A stretch of 64,000 nt of DNA from Pycnococcus provasolii (taxonomy: Eukaryota > Chlorophyta > Pseudoscourfieldiophyceae > Pseudoscourfieldiales > Pycnococcaceae), in contig OW568870.1 of NCBI GenBank assembly GCA_938743325.2, positions 434,001 to 498,000 of the forward strand, in the 5' to 3' direction. How positions within the stretch are numbered: the first letter of the stretch is position 1; every line of letters begins with the position of its first letter. A model generated the notes under the pieces. It saw only the letters and a list, made by a program, of their open reading frames with translations. It did no database searches and was not told where the DNA came from. Position numbers and translations under genes: made by a program. Shown here piece by piece: positions 40,512-49,519 of this stretch.

Positions 40512-40871
40512 GGCTATTGCGAACAACAAGACAAGACAACGAGACGAGGGTTGTTTGCGAACAGTAGTACTACTACCAACAAGGAGGGATGGCCCAGGGC
40601 CCGGGGGGGAGTGGTCTGATACTGATTCTGATAGCCGCCGCCGCCGCCAACGCCGTTCGTGGGAAGGGGGAACTGGGGGAACTGGGGGGGGGGAAGGGGG
40701 GGCACCTACGATAATAACCCTAGCTAGCTCGCTCGCTCGCTCCTCCAAACCCTAACCGTCTCCTCCGAACCCTAACCCTAACCCTCTCCTCCCAACCTAA
40801 CACGGGTCCCGTGTTTGGTATCGTAGTGTGCGCATGCATGAGTGTTCTGCATGAGTGAGTGAGTGAAATTC
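40512..40871. promoter_or_regulatory. divergent gap with CCCTAA tract
   Basis: The promoters of dyskerin and the RWD protein lie here. A G-rich run (GGGGGAACTGGGGGAACTGG) sits at about 40667-40690 and a CCCTAA-type tract at 40747-40785. A GAGTGAGTGAGTG run directly precedes the next start codon. Confidence 0.45.
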
Positions 40872-41807
40872 ATGATGGACTCCTCCTCCTCCTTTGTTTC
40901 TCTCTCAAGACAACCAGTCCTCAATCAGTCACGCTTGGAGGAGGAGCTCACGGCGCTTCTCGCGATTTATAATGATGGGAGCATTGCCAACGACGACGAC
41001 GACGAACAACAAGCACTTACCTCCACGGTTTGTACGATGGACTCCTCACACGACAACTCTTCGCGCACGCTGCACATAACACCACACGTCGCGCGAAGGT
41101 CATCCTGCGCGGTGCGTCTACGTCTGCCAACGTTGGGGCCTCAAGCACACCTGCTTGTCACAGTGCCCACAGACGGATCGTATCCGTCGGACACAGACTC
41201 AGTGATGCCATTGAACTTGAAGTTTGACAATGTCACGCACGTTGACGAAGAAGCTGTCTCAGCCATGAACAACAGCTTGTTGGACTGGGTGCATGCAAGA
41301 ACCGTCGTCGGAGGAGAATACCTGCTTGAGTTGCTTCAGTACGCTGCGGAGGTGGCGGACGACGTGGCGGCGGACGCAATACGCGACGCCGACGATCACG
41401 TCACAAGCGTCTCGGGCGTATCTGCTGGCGAGGCGGAAACGTCGCCAAGGTTAAGTTACCGCGTGATTCATTCACATCACATCATCGCCAAGGGCAAGCG
41501 CACGTTTCTAAGCGACCTAGCCCGTGAACTCGACATCGGCGGCTACGTCAAGGTGGGCTGGCCAGGTGCGATTGTGGTTGAGGGAACGAAGGAGAACGTC
41601 GATGCATACGTGCAGGAAATTCTGCGCCTCTCTTGGAAGCAGATTCGAGTGAGATGGGAAGGCGAGCTTGAGTTGACAAAGGCACGCTGCTTCGCGCGCG
41701 GCGTAGTTGTAGAGCTGCACGACCCGGGTGGCATGAAGGCTCTGAAGAGCGCTATGGCTGACGGCGGGTTGCCCAACGACCTGTTTGACAGCTTGTTGTT
41801 AAAGTAA
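40872..41807 (+). CDS. RWD domain plus DUF1115 protein (RWDD2-like)
   Basis: The first ATG at 40872 gives 311 residues. An RWD domain occupies about 15-150: RLEEELTALLAIYND, the extended strands TLHITPHV and LRLPTLGPQAHLLVTVP, then YPSDTDSVMPLNLKF. The C-terminal DUF1115 module follows from about 200: IHSHHIIAKGKRTFLSDLAR, GYVKVGWPGAIVVEGTKENV, and WKQIRVRWE. This order is that of RWDD2A/RWDD2B proteins of animals and plants, whose function is unknown; RWD domains usually mediate protein contacts. The two modules are joined by an Ala/Asp-rich linker. The gene runs in the same direction as ORC4 and SPT5 downstream, but 300-bp gaps separate them, so they are separate transcription units. Confidence 0.88.
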   Translation: MMDSSSSFVSLSRQPVLNQSRLEEELTALLAIYNDGSIANDDDDEQQALTSTVCTMDSSHDNSSRTLHITPHVARRSSCAVRLRLPTLGPQAHLLVTVPTDGSYPSDTDSVMPLNLKFDNVTHVDEEAVSAMNNSLLDWVHARTVVGGEYLLELLQYAAEVADDVAADAIRDADDHVTSVSGVSAGEAETSPRLSYRVIHSHHIIAKGKRTFLSDLARELDIGGYVKVGWPGAIVVEGTKENVDAYVQEILRLSWKQIRVRWEGELELTKARCFARGVVVELHDPGGMKALKSAMADGGLPNDLFDSLLLK

Positions 41808-42110
41808 CACAATCACAATGTACCTTAAATTTCAACCCCGAACTCTTCTGGCCTTCCCGAACAACCTTTCCCGAACGCCTTTTCCTTTCCCGCCTCCGAA
41901 ACCGTTTCCCCGTTTTCCCCCCCGGGGTGGTTGAACTCTTCCCTCCCCTCCCATCACTGCCCTTCCCGCCCCCTCCCCTTCATCCCTCGCGCCATCCCTC
42001 GCGCCATCACTCGCCCCATCACTCGCGCCATCCCTCGCGCCATCACTCGCCTCATCATCAATCATAATAATACTGTAGTCGTTTTCATCGTATCACGCCA
42101 ATATTATCAT
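41808..42110. other. gap with a 12-bp minisatellite
   Basis: Positions 41981-42052 contain six tandem 12-base units of the type CATCCCTCGCGC with CATCACTCGCCC variants. CCCGAAC-rich sequence precedes it (about 41833-41930). No gene is seen; ORC4 starts at 42111. Confidence 0.65.
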
Positions 42111-43817
42111 ATGGTGCAGTCTTCTGCGCAACCCCCTAGTCGCAAGCGCACTTCTGGTTTGTCTTCAGCAGCAGCAGCAGCAGTAGCAGGCGAGTTCTCA
42201 GGCTCACGCGGATCTCTCCCATCCATGCCGGCCTCTCTGCCTTTGGAGCCTTTGAAGAAGTCGCGCCCTTGTCTCATGCCCCCTTCATCTTCATCACCTT
42301 CACCATCGTCATCACCATCTTTGTTAGCCCTTCGTGTCCTTTTCCATCGCATCTCTGGAGGTGCACCTTCATCTTCAGCCGATTTTGGTGCGTTCACCAT
42401 GGCGCCCACCGCCGAACAACCTGCCACGCAACTCTTTGGGCTGCTGCGCGCATGCGTCGAACAAGGACACAACCACAGCGTGCTTGTCGTCGGGCCGAAA
42501 GGCGCGGGGAAAACGAAAGCCGTCGAACACGCCGTCGCACAAACCGCCGCGGCGTGCGGTGCGTCGAAAATGAGAGTCGTCAGGTTGAGCGGACTCCTAC
42601 ACGGCGGAGCAGAGGGAACAGCCCTGCGCGAAATTGCTAACCAGCTTGGCGCGGACTGCGACGAGGAGGCGTGCGAGGAAGCAACAGCCGCCGGAGGAGA
42701 CGGCGCGCGCGTGCTTGGCGCGCTGCTGCGACACGAATACGCAAACAAGCGAACGTCCATCTTCGTGCTCGACGACTTCCACCTCTTCGCCACCAAGTCG
42801 AGGCAGGGGCTGCTGTACAACCTGCTCGACGCCATGCAGAGCGACCAGGCGTGCCTTGCGGTTGTCGGAGTCACTCCGAGGCATGACGTCGTGGAGTCGA
42901 TGGAGAAGCGCGTGCGAAGCAGATTCTCGCACCGCCTCGTCGCCGTGGGTGCGAACGACACGGAGGTGGTGCCAGCCGACCAGCTGCACGCCGCCACGGA
43001 CGCAATCTCGGAGGCGCTCGCGCTGCCACTCGTTCTACCGAGAGATCATGGCGCAGGTGCATCTACGTCGACGTCGTCGTCGTCGCCGCCGCCGTCCGCG
43101 GCAGATTGGCGCGCCTTTGCCGCCAGCTGGAACGATGCTCTTGCCAACGCGCTCGGATCGCCGCGGCTCAAGGCGGCGCTCGTGCGCGCATACGAAGACG
43201 GCCTGACGCCTCGTGTGCTCTCCACAGCCTGCCACGGGACCCTTGCAAACGTTCAGGCGCGTGCGACGGCGGCTGATTCTGCAGGTTCTCCGACGACGAT
43301 TCGCGCGGAGGACATTGCCGTTGGTCTCGCGGTGTCTGGGGGAGCATTCGGGCGTGAGGCGAGCGTTGCTGAAAGCAGCATTGCGGAGCTCGCCGTGCTT
43401 GTGGTTCTGTTCCGACTCGAGTCTCGCGCGCTGCTGAGCGCAACGCAGCAGGCTAATGATGCCGCCATCGGCGGTGCCGGAGGCGCGCTCGCGAAGAATG
43501 CCGGAACGGGCACGTCAAATTTCCTCGCCATCTGCCAGGAGTATGCGGCGCTGTGCGCCGCCGCGGGTGGTGCAGACTCATTTTCGCGGCGCACGCTATC
43601 TCGCGCTGTCGCGTCGCTGTGCCACCGTGAGCTCGTAGGCCCGAGTCGCGTATCGCATGGCGGTGGCGTGTCTCTCTGGTCAGGCGCCCACAAGAGCTTG
43701 CTAGGCGACGTGTACGTTCCCCTACGTGTGATGGTGTCTCGCTTGGAGCTGGAGAACGGCGTCCGGGCGCACGCGCGCGCCCCGGCGAGCCTTCTGCGTT
43801 GGCTCAAGGAGACATAG
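42111..43817 (+). CDS. ORC4: origin recognition complex subunit 4
   Basis: From the ATG at 42111 the product has 568 residues. A low-complexity Ser/Pro N-terminus (about 1-80) precedes the AAA+ module: Walker A VVGPKGAGKTK (about 126-136), Walker B SIFVLDDFHLFA (about 216-227) and a sensor-1-like AVVGVTPRHDVVESMEKRVRS, matching the ORC4 motif in which arginines of the R-S-R-F segment follow. ORC4 is part of the six-subunit complex that marks replication origins and loads MCM helicases; its arginine finger acts on ORC1. A Ser-rich insertion (about 320-340, encoded by TCG repeats) and an Ala-rich winged-helix half complete it. A frame open to 41931 begins at a non-ATG codon within the minisatellite and is not used. 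Confidence 0.9.
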   Translation: MVQSSAQPPSRKRTSGLSSAAAAAVAGEFSGSRGSLPSMPASLPLEPLKKSRPCLMPPSSSSPSPSSSPSLLALRVLFHRISGGAPSSSADFGAFTMAPTAEQPATQLFGLLRACVEQGHNHSVLVVGPKGAGKTKAVEHAVAQTAAACGASKMRVVRLSGLLHGGAEGTALREIANQLGADCDEEACEEATAAGGDGARVLGALLRHEYANKRTSIFVLDDFHLFATKSRQGLLYNLLDAMQSDQACLAVVGVTPRHDVVESMEKRVRSRFSHRLVAVGANDTEVVPADQLHAATDAISEALALPLVLPRDHGAGASTSTSSSSPPPSAADWRAFAASWNDALANALGSPRLKAALVRAYEDGLTPRVLSTACHGTLANVQARATAADSAGSPTTIRAEDIAVGLAVSGGAFGREASVAESSIAELAVLVVLFRLESRALLSATQQANDAAIGGAGGALAKNAGTGTSNFLAICQEYAALCAAAGGADSFSRRTLSRAVASLCHRELVGPSRVSHGGGVSLWSGAHKSLLGDVYVPLRVMVSRLELENGVRAHARAPASLLRWLKET

Positions 43818-44094
43818 ATGGAAAAGTAAGAGTATATCCGGTTTCACCAATCACAAACAAACCCCTACGGTATCACCCACACATTCCATCAGCCTCCTCC
43901 GGTCTTGAATTAGGGTTCTCCCCAAACCCTAACCGAGGACCGCCCACCGAGGAGGGTTTTCACCAAAGCAGACGGCCCCGAGACGGCCCCTCTAAGGTCA
44001 TTTTCCTTCTTCATTCTCCCTCGTCGCCGCCTACTGACTCGACGTCTCCGATCGTGTTACTGAGTGAGTGAGTGAGTGAGTGAGTGTAGACTAT

Positions 44095-44126
<32 letters not shown>

Positions 44127-44128
44127 CT
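43818..44128. other. gap with GAGT and ATAG tetranucleotide runs before SPT5
   Basis: A (GAGT)n run at about 44061-44086 and an (ATAG)n run at about 44095-44126 end two bases before the SPT5 start codon. Both are likely length-polymorphic. AGGGTT and AACCCTAACC words face each other at about 43911-43933. Confidence 0.6.
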
Positions 44129-47100
44129 ATGGCTTCTTCAGATAAGGAGGGTGCTGGAGTGGCTGCTGCTGACCTTGGCCTGGACTCGTCAGACTCTGAG
44201 GAGGAGGAGCTGGAGGAGAAGAAGAAATCGAAGTCGTCCTCGGATGCTGCCATGGCCTCTCGCATCGCTAAAGCCGCCTCCTCCCTTGGAGGGAAAGGAA
44301 AGGGGAAGGTGGCGGCAGGTACCGCTGCTTTGCTTGATGACCTCGCGTCCGATGATGACGACGACGATTCCGATGAAGACGACGACGACGAAGGGGGTGC
44401 CGGCGGCGGCGGTGACGACGAAGAAGACGACGATGATGACGAAGACGACGAAGAAGAAGAGGAAGAGGAAGAGGAAGACGCGCCTGTCGCAGGGTCCTCG
44501 AAGCGAAAAGCTTCAGCGTCGAAAAGCAAGTCAGATAAGAAGAAAGACAAGGAGGCGGAACGAGCAAAGAAAAAGAGACGACGGATCGAAAGCTTCCTCC
44601 AAGTAGAGGCGGATGTCGACGACGACGAGGAGGAAGATGACGAAGACGAAGACGACGAACTGATCGCAAGAGAGGCGGACGAGGCGGATGCCGCCGCCGC
44701 GGACGCACCGAGAATGCACGCAGCTCTACGCCAGCAGAACGCCTTCGGCGACGAGGGCATGAACAACGAGGAGCTCGAGCGGTTCGTGCGTGAGCGATAC
44801 CAAAGGCAGGACGTCACGGAGTACCAGGAAACGGGACCTCTGAACGCAACAGAGCAGCAGGGACTACTGCCCAGCGTCAACGACCCGAAGCTGTGGATGG
44901 TGAAATGCAAGCCTGGCAAGGAGCGCGAAGTGATTTTCCAGCTCATGCAGAAGTGCGTCGACTTCGCCAGCAGGGGAACACCCTTGATGATTTACAGCGT
45001 CACGTCGCGCGACGAACTCAAGGGGCACATCTACGTCGAGGCGATGAAGGAGAGCCACGTGAGAGATGCGACACGAGGATTCCACTTCATCTACCAGTCA
45101 AAGGTGAGGCTCGTTCCCATCGACGAGATGGTGGAAGTCGTCACCGTGGTGAGGCGCGCCTCCGAATCCATCCGGCCAGGGCAGTGGGTGCGTATGCGCA
45201 CGGGAGCCTACAAGGACGACCTTGCGAGGGTGGCGGAGATTGATGAGGCGGTGGGCCAAATCACCGTCCAGCTCGTACCGCGCCTGGACTACACCGCCAT
45301 CGCCGCGAAGGCACAGTCAGGTGGGCACGCGCCAAAGAAGCAGGCTGCGATGCGACCTGCGCAGCGGCCGTTCAAGCGCGAGGAGGCGGAGGCGGCGACA
45401 GGCCTTGTCGTTGAGGGTGGTAGCGTGGACGAAACGCTGCACTTCAACGGTATGAAGTTCAGACGCGGATACCTGCTCAAGACGTGCAACATGTCAAGCG
45501 TGCTGAGCGAGAAGGTGCAGCCGCTATTCGATGAGCTGCAGACATTCAACCAGTGTGGCCTGACGAGCGGTGCGGGAGACGACGAAACTTTCGACGATGG
45601 CACGGGGCGCGGCGGTGGAGGTGGTGGTGACCTTCAGCAGGACGAACTTGCCATCGCCGCCGCGGCTGGTGCGGTGGAGGCGAGCAAGGCGCCGGACTTC
45701 CGAAAGGGCGACGCCGTCGTCGTCGTGGATGGCGACCTGAAGACGCTCACGGGTGTCGTGCACGGGTACGCAGATGATGGCAACGTTCTCGTGATGCCAA
45801 ATCATGAAGAACTCAAGGAGCTTTTGCCGTTCGAGGCTCGCCAGCTCGAGAAGCAATTCAATTTGGGAGACAGCGTGCGCATAACGCGTGGGCCGCACAC
45901 TGGCGCTGTCTGTCTCATCCTTGCGGTGGAGGATAATCGCGTCGCATCTGTTTGGTCTGACGCGTCTAAGGAGGAGTATCGCGTGTTCACGCGTGACCTT
46001 GTCGAGGCTTCAGGAGCCGCGGCAACTGCGGGTATGGCATCGAGCGCGGCTTTCCACGGATACAAGCTGCACGACTTCGTGATGGTTGACGCACAAACCG
46101 CGGGAGTGGTGATCCAGATTGATGCGGAGACGTGCCGAGTTCTCACGAATGGCGGGACCCCGAACGAGCCTGACGTACGAGACTTCCGCTTCGCGGACCT
46201 CGCTGGGCAGCGGAAGAATAGCACGCGCGGCTTAAGTGCAATGGACCAGCACATGACGCCCGTGAGAGCAGACGACATCGTGCGCATCGCGGAGGGCGCG
46301 ATGACTGGCAAGTCGGGCACGGTGCTGCACGTGCACAAGGGCTTCTTTTGGATCCTGTGCCGCGACCGCGTCGAGCACGCCGGCGTGATTTGTGTGCGCA
46401 GCCGGAGTTGCGTCGCGCAGGGCACAAAGTCCTCCGCCGTCGCCACGGGTGGAAATCCATTTGGCGCAGCCCATGGGGGCATGGGTGGCATGCCTTCGCG
46501 ATCGCAGATGCTCGCGAGCCCTGGTCCGAACAGTCGGTTTGGCGGCGTGCTCCAGTCACCCGGCCGCCCAGGAATGCAATTTCCGAGTTCCACGCCTCCG
46601 ATGGGCTACGGCAGTGGTGCTACGCCTCAAATGGGTGGCATGCGACCAGGAGGTGGGGGTGGTTTCAGCGCCCGGCGCGACCTTGGCCGACGCGACGATA
46701 GCTTGATTGGCACGCGCACGAAGATTCGCAGTGGCGCATTTCGTGGCTATCGAGGCAAGGTGGTGGATGCGACGGACAGCATCGTTCGAATCGAGCTTGA
46801 GGCACTGTGTCGCACGGTTACTGTGAAGCGGGAGGACGTGGAAGGAGCGCAGATGATGCCAACCATGGCACAGCCGATGCAGCACAATCCGGGTTACGGA
46901 GGAGGATTTCAGTATCCTCCGCGGACGCCCGCGTACGGCGGGATGCCGCAGACGCCAGCTTACGGCGGATTTGGCGGCATGCCGCAGACTCCAGGGCATG
47001 CGCCATTCACGCCTGCGCGAGACCACGACGCATGGAATATCGCGACGCCCGCTCACATCCCTGCTTGGCAGCAGGCGGAGCCTGAGCGCGACATGCACTC

Positions 47101-47662
47101 GGCGCCAACGCCGGGTGGTCATGCCGCACCAACGCCAAACATTGCATCGTACACGCCCCATGCATCAACACCCGGCCTCGCTGCGCCCACGCCGGGTGAC
47201 GACGGGTACGGTGGAAGCGTCGCCACACCTGGCGGTGGGTACACGCCTAACTTGCCAGGATTTACGCCGGCACCGGGCACCGTGGCTGCCACGCCCGGTG
47301 TTGGAGGTGCGATGACGCCAGGCATGGCTGCTGGCGGAGGGTCAGATGGCGTGGCGGTGATCCCCGGCTTGCTCGTGAAGCTTCCAAGCGGTGGCGAGGG
47401 TATCGTGCTAAGCGTGGAGGGTGCGTCGTGCACGGCAATGCCCGATGGTGGCGGCGCGAGCGTGAGCATCCCAACGGAGGACGTGGCACCCGTGACGCCG
47501 GTGAAGCACGATAGGCTTTTGGTGATCCGCGGCGAGTTCAGGAACATGAAGGGCAAGCTGGTGGGCGTCGCGGACGAGTCTGATGGCATCGTGAAGCTTG
47601 ACGACAACCCGGAGATAAAGATTGTCGAGTTGGCGAACCTCGGCAAAATTCGCGAAGACTAA
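44129..47662 (+). CDS. SPT5: transcription elongation factor SPT5
   Basis: The 1,177-residue protein has the full SPT5 layout: a very acidic N-terminus (about 1-200), an NGN domain (about 253-345: LWMVKCKPGKEREVIFQLMQ, then YSVTSRDELKGHIYVEA) that binds SPT4, and several KOW modules. These start WVRMRTGAYKDDLARV (about 352) and recur at about 530, 590, 715, 860 and the C-terminus (LLVIRGEFRNMKGKLVGVAD). The C-terminal repeat region (about 930-1085) consists of T-P motifs such as PAYGGMPQTPAYGGFGGMPQ and AAPTPGDDGYGG. SPT4-SPT5 (DSIF) binds RNA polymerase II and controls pausing and processivity; the repeat region is the kinase target. The gene is intact and single-exon. Confidence 0.96.
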   Translation: MASSDKEGAGVAAADLGLDSSDSEEEELEEKKKSKSSSDAAMASRIAKAASSLGGKGKGKVAAGTAALLDDLASDDDDDDSDEDDDDEGGAGGGGDDEEDDDDDEDDEEEEEEEEEDAPVAGSSKRKASASKSKSDKKKDKEAERAKKKRRRIESFLQVEADVDDDEEEDDEDEDDELIAREADEADAAAADAPRMHAALRQQNAFGDEGMNNEELERFVRERYQRQDVTEYQETGPLNATEQQGLLPSVNDPKLWMVKCKPGKEREVIFQLMQKCVDFASRGTPLMIYSVTSRDELKGHIYVEAMKESHVRDATRGFHFIYQSKVRLVPIDEMVEVVTVVRRASESIRPGQWVRMRTGAYKDDLARVAEIDEAVGQITVQLVPRLDYTAIAAKAQSGGHAPKKQAAMRPAQRPFKREEAEAATGLVVEGGSVDETLHFNGMKFRRGYLLKTCNMSSVLSEKVQPLFDELQTFNQCGLTSGAGDDETFDDGTGRGGGGGGDLQQDELAIAAAAGAVEASKAPDFRKGDAVVVVDGDLKTLTGVVHGYADDGNVLVMPNHEELKELLPFEARQLEKQFNLGDSVRITRGPHTGAVCLILAVEDNRVASVWSDASKEEYRVFTRDLVEASGAAATAGMASSAAFHGYKLHDFVMVDAQTAGVVIQIDAETCRVLTNGGTPNEPDVRDFRFADLAGQRKNSTRGLSAMDQHMTPVRADDIVRIAEGAMTGKSGTVLHVHKGFFWILCRDRVEHAGVICVRSRSCVAQGTKSSAVATGGNPFGAAHGGMGGMPSRSQMLASPGPNSRFGGVLQSPGRPGMQFPSSTPPMGYGSGATPQMGGMRPGGGGGFSARRDLGRRDDSLIGTRTKIRSGAFRGYRGKVVDATDSIVRIELEALCRTVTVKREDVEGAQMMPTMAQPMQHNPGYGGGFQYPPRTPAYGGMPQTPAYGGFGGMPQTPGHAPFTPARDHDAWNIATPAHIPAWQQAEPERDMHSAPTPGGHAAPTPNIASYTPHASTPGLAAPTPGDDGYGGSVATPGGGYTPNLPGFTPAPGTVAATPGVGGAMTPGMAAGGGSDGVAVIPGLLVKLPSGGEGIVLSVEGASCTAMPDGGGASVSIPTEDVAPVTPVKHDRLLVIRGEFRNMKGKLVGVADESDGIVKLDDNPEIKIVELANLGKIRED

Positions 47663-49211
47663 AATAAGCCTGGATCACAAAAATGAAATTCCGGCTGTTT
47701 TTTTCGGTGTTTGTTTGTAATGCCAGATGCTGACCCGCCTTTTCAGTACCTAGACTATGCACAAAATTTATGTACAGTACAGGGATAGTCTGTCGTTGTT
47801 CTATTGGGGAACCAACACAGGTGTAGGGTACACGGTCGCACGAAGAAGCTTTGTTGTATGTACAGTATTCAACAACTTGAGCAGCAACACACCCATCCAT
47901 CCCCGAATCTTCAAATCGTTAACGGCCGACGCGCCTCGATGTGGGATCCCAACATCCAACCGGATGCGGATGAAGATGCATGGGAGGAAACTTTCGGGAA
48001 CAAGGCGAAGGCGAACGCCGAGCTACATAACGTAAATACAAGGTGGGCAAAACCTCGTTTGGCATCGTGTCATTATCGTAGTTTTCTGTAAAAACGTTTT
48101 ACTGTAGACCAAGCAGAACGTGGCCGAAAAGTGTTCAGCTTGCGAAAGGTTCATCAACACAGACGTGAGATTATCGATATACCAACTACAGAAGACCTCT
48201 ACAGAAGCTATGAGTAGAACTACGAGGTGCCGGTACAGTACCCGGTAAGAATACAGGAGTACAGTACTGTACTGTACATACAGAGTAGTACATACTGTAC
48301 AGTACTACGAAGAAGACATCAATAGACGGTTGGCATTTCTTCTTCGATAAGAACTAACCTTAAGTAGTCTATCCCTTCATTGCTCTCGTCAAAAGACGTC
48401 AGGAGCTTCATACCTTTACAGACGAAGGAATAGGGTACTGTAAAGGTAGCGACTTCAAAGACAGCCTCTGGGAGCCTCCCTCTCGTCATACTCCGGAGCT
48501 CCATACTGTAAACTTTACGCCGGCCATCAAAGGAGAGAGATTCCGTTCCGAGATTTCGTCCATCATCTCGACTCGACTCGATAGTGTCGTGTGTTATTAG
48601 CCTTACAACGGTAAACTTAAGGTCATAGGGCATAGTGCTGTAGGTAGTGGTCGCACGTATTGTGTTATATAGTGTCGTGCCGTGGTCGTGGCCGTGGTGG
48701 TGTTCTTAATAATAAGTGTGTCGCTCGCCGTGACCACACAGTCCCTACTGTATCCCTGCTGCACCGGTTCGTGAGGTTCTAAACGGCCAGCTACAGAACT
48801 GCTGTATACAACTTGCAAACGTCGTCGTCGAACCTCGTCGCGGTGTGCGATAAGGTGCCGATAAGGTTGCGTTCCGCGTTTCTGACGAAAACGATCCGCC
48901 TTAAGTGGTGACGGCATAGAACGAACCCGCTGATAACCGTGTAGATATCGGCGACGACTGTGGTATATCTGCGGCAAACCTTAAGTGAGCTCAGTGGCGG
49001 TCGTTGCTTTTGAGTCTCTGGACTTTGCCAAGCGCGCTTGCAGACGAAGATCACGTCCGCGTCTTCTCTCGTTCCTGCGCCTCTCGCGTTGGTGGCTGCC
49101 TCTACTTCAGGGGCGAGCGGATCTGGTGGCAGGAGCAGCCTATAGTGGAAGGAGAATCCGGCGCTCGTGAGCCCGGCGACGACGATCGCTTCGCCGTCGC
49201 ACGCGAGTGGT
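47663..49211. other. 1.55-kb AT-richer gap rich in TACAGTA palindromes
   Basis: No recognised gene lies here. The stretch at about 48230-48310 is dense in TACAGTA/TACTGTA, including the perfect 14-bp palindrome GTACAGTACTGTAC (48259-48272) and the 12-bp TACTGTACAGTA (48293-48304). GTAAACTTTAC lies at 48508-48518. CCTTAAGT words are at about 48358, 48899 and 48980. A possible small minus-strand frame is listed separately. Confidence 0.5.
48319..48633 (-). CDS. possible orphan small protein
   Basis: A 104-residue frame starting at ATG (48631-48633) encodes a protein with a balanced composition: MPYDLKFTVVRLITHDTIES at the start and FEVATFTVPYSFVCKGMKLL later. It is unlike the low-complexity frames elsewhere in the gaps. 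I recognise no family, there is no intron signal, and the GC content is below that of neighbouring genes. It may be an orphan gene, a decayed fragment or chance. Confidence 0.3.
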   Translation of the reverse strand: MPYDLKFTVVRLITHDTIESSRDDGRNLGTESLSFDGRRKVYSMELRSMTRGRLPEAVFEVATFTVPYSFVCKGMKLLTSFDESNEGIDYLRLVLIEEEMPTVY

Positions 49212-49421
49212 ATGGCACAGGAGGAGCTGGCAAGAACAAGCAGTGGCTCTATGAAGAGCGCACTAAAGCGCACACCAAAAGGGAGGGGGGGACGTCAGAT
49301 CACATGGAACGATGCGAACGGCAAAGACCTCACGCAGGTGCTCGAGTTCGAGCTAAGTGACACGGATGACGACGACGACGTCGAGTTTGAGGAGAAGCCG
49401 TCATGCTGCGTGATTGCATGA
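49212..49421 (+). CDS. small acidic protein with C-terminal CaaX box
   Basis: The 69-residue frame from ATG 49212 contains a compact motif block, SALKRTPKGRGGRQITWNDA followed by NGKDLTQVLEFELSDTDDDD, and ends CCVIA. CVIA fits a CaaX prenylation box, with a second Cys before it that could be palmitoylated, so the protein is probably membrane-attached. The basic patch just before an I-T-W-N-D segment and the acidic end resemble small membrane-linked regulatory proteins, but I cannot name the family. The frame is open upstream to a stop at 49143-49145, and earlier exons are possible, so the start is uncertain. It converges on the RCC1-repeat gene with 98 bp between stops. Confidence 0.55.
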   Translation: MAQEELARTSSGSMKSALKRTPKGRGGRQITWNDANGKDLTQVLEFELSDTDDDDDVEFEEKPSCCVIA

Positions 49422-49519
49422 GACTTCGCTTAACGTATAGCTAGTTCTAGGAGTTAACCATTTAGCTCTTTTTCCTTTTTTTCCTCGCAAGGTTTTTATG
49501 GTACAGGTACACACACAGT

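Noticed and set aside
41931-42110. N-terminal extension of ORC4
   Set aside because: It begins at TTG, runs through a 12-bp minisatellite and reads as repeats; the first ATG is at 42111.
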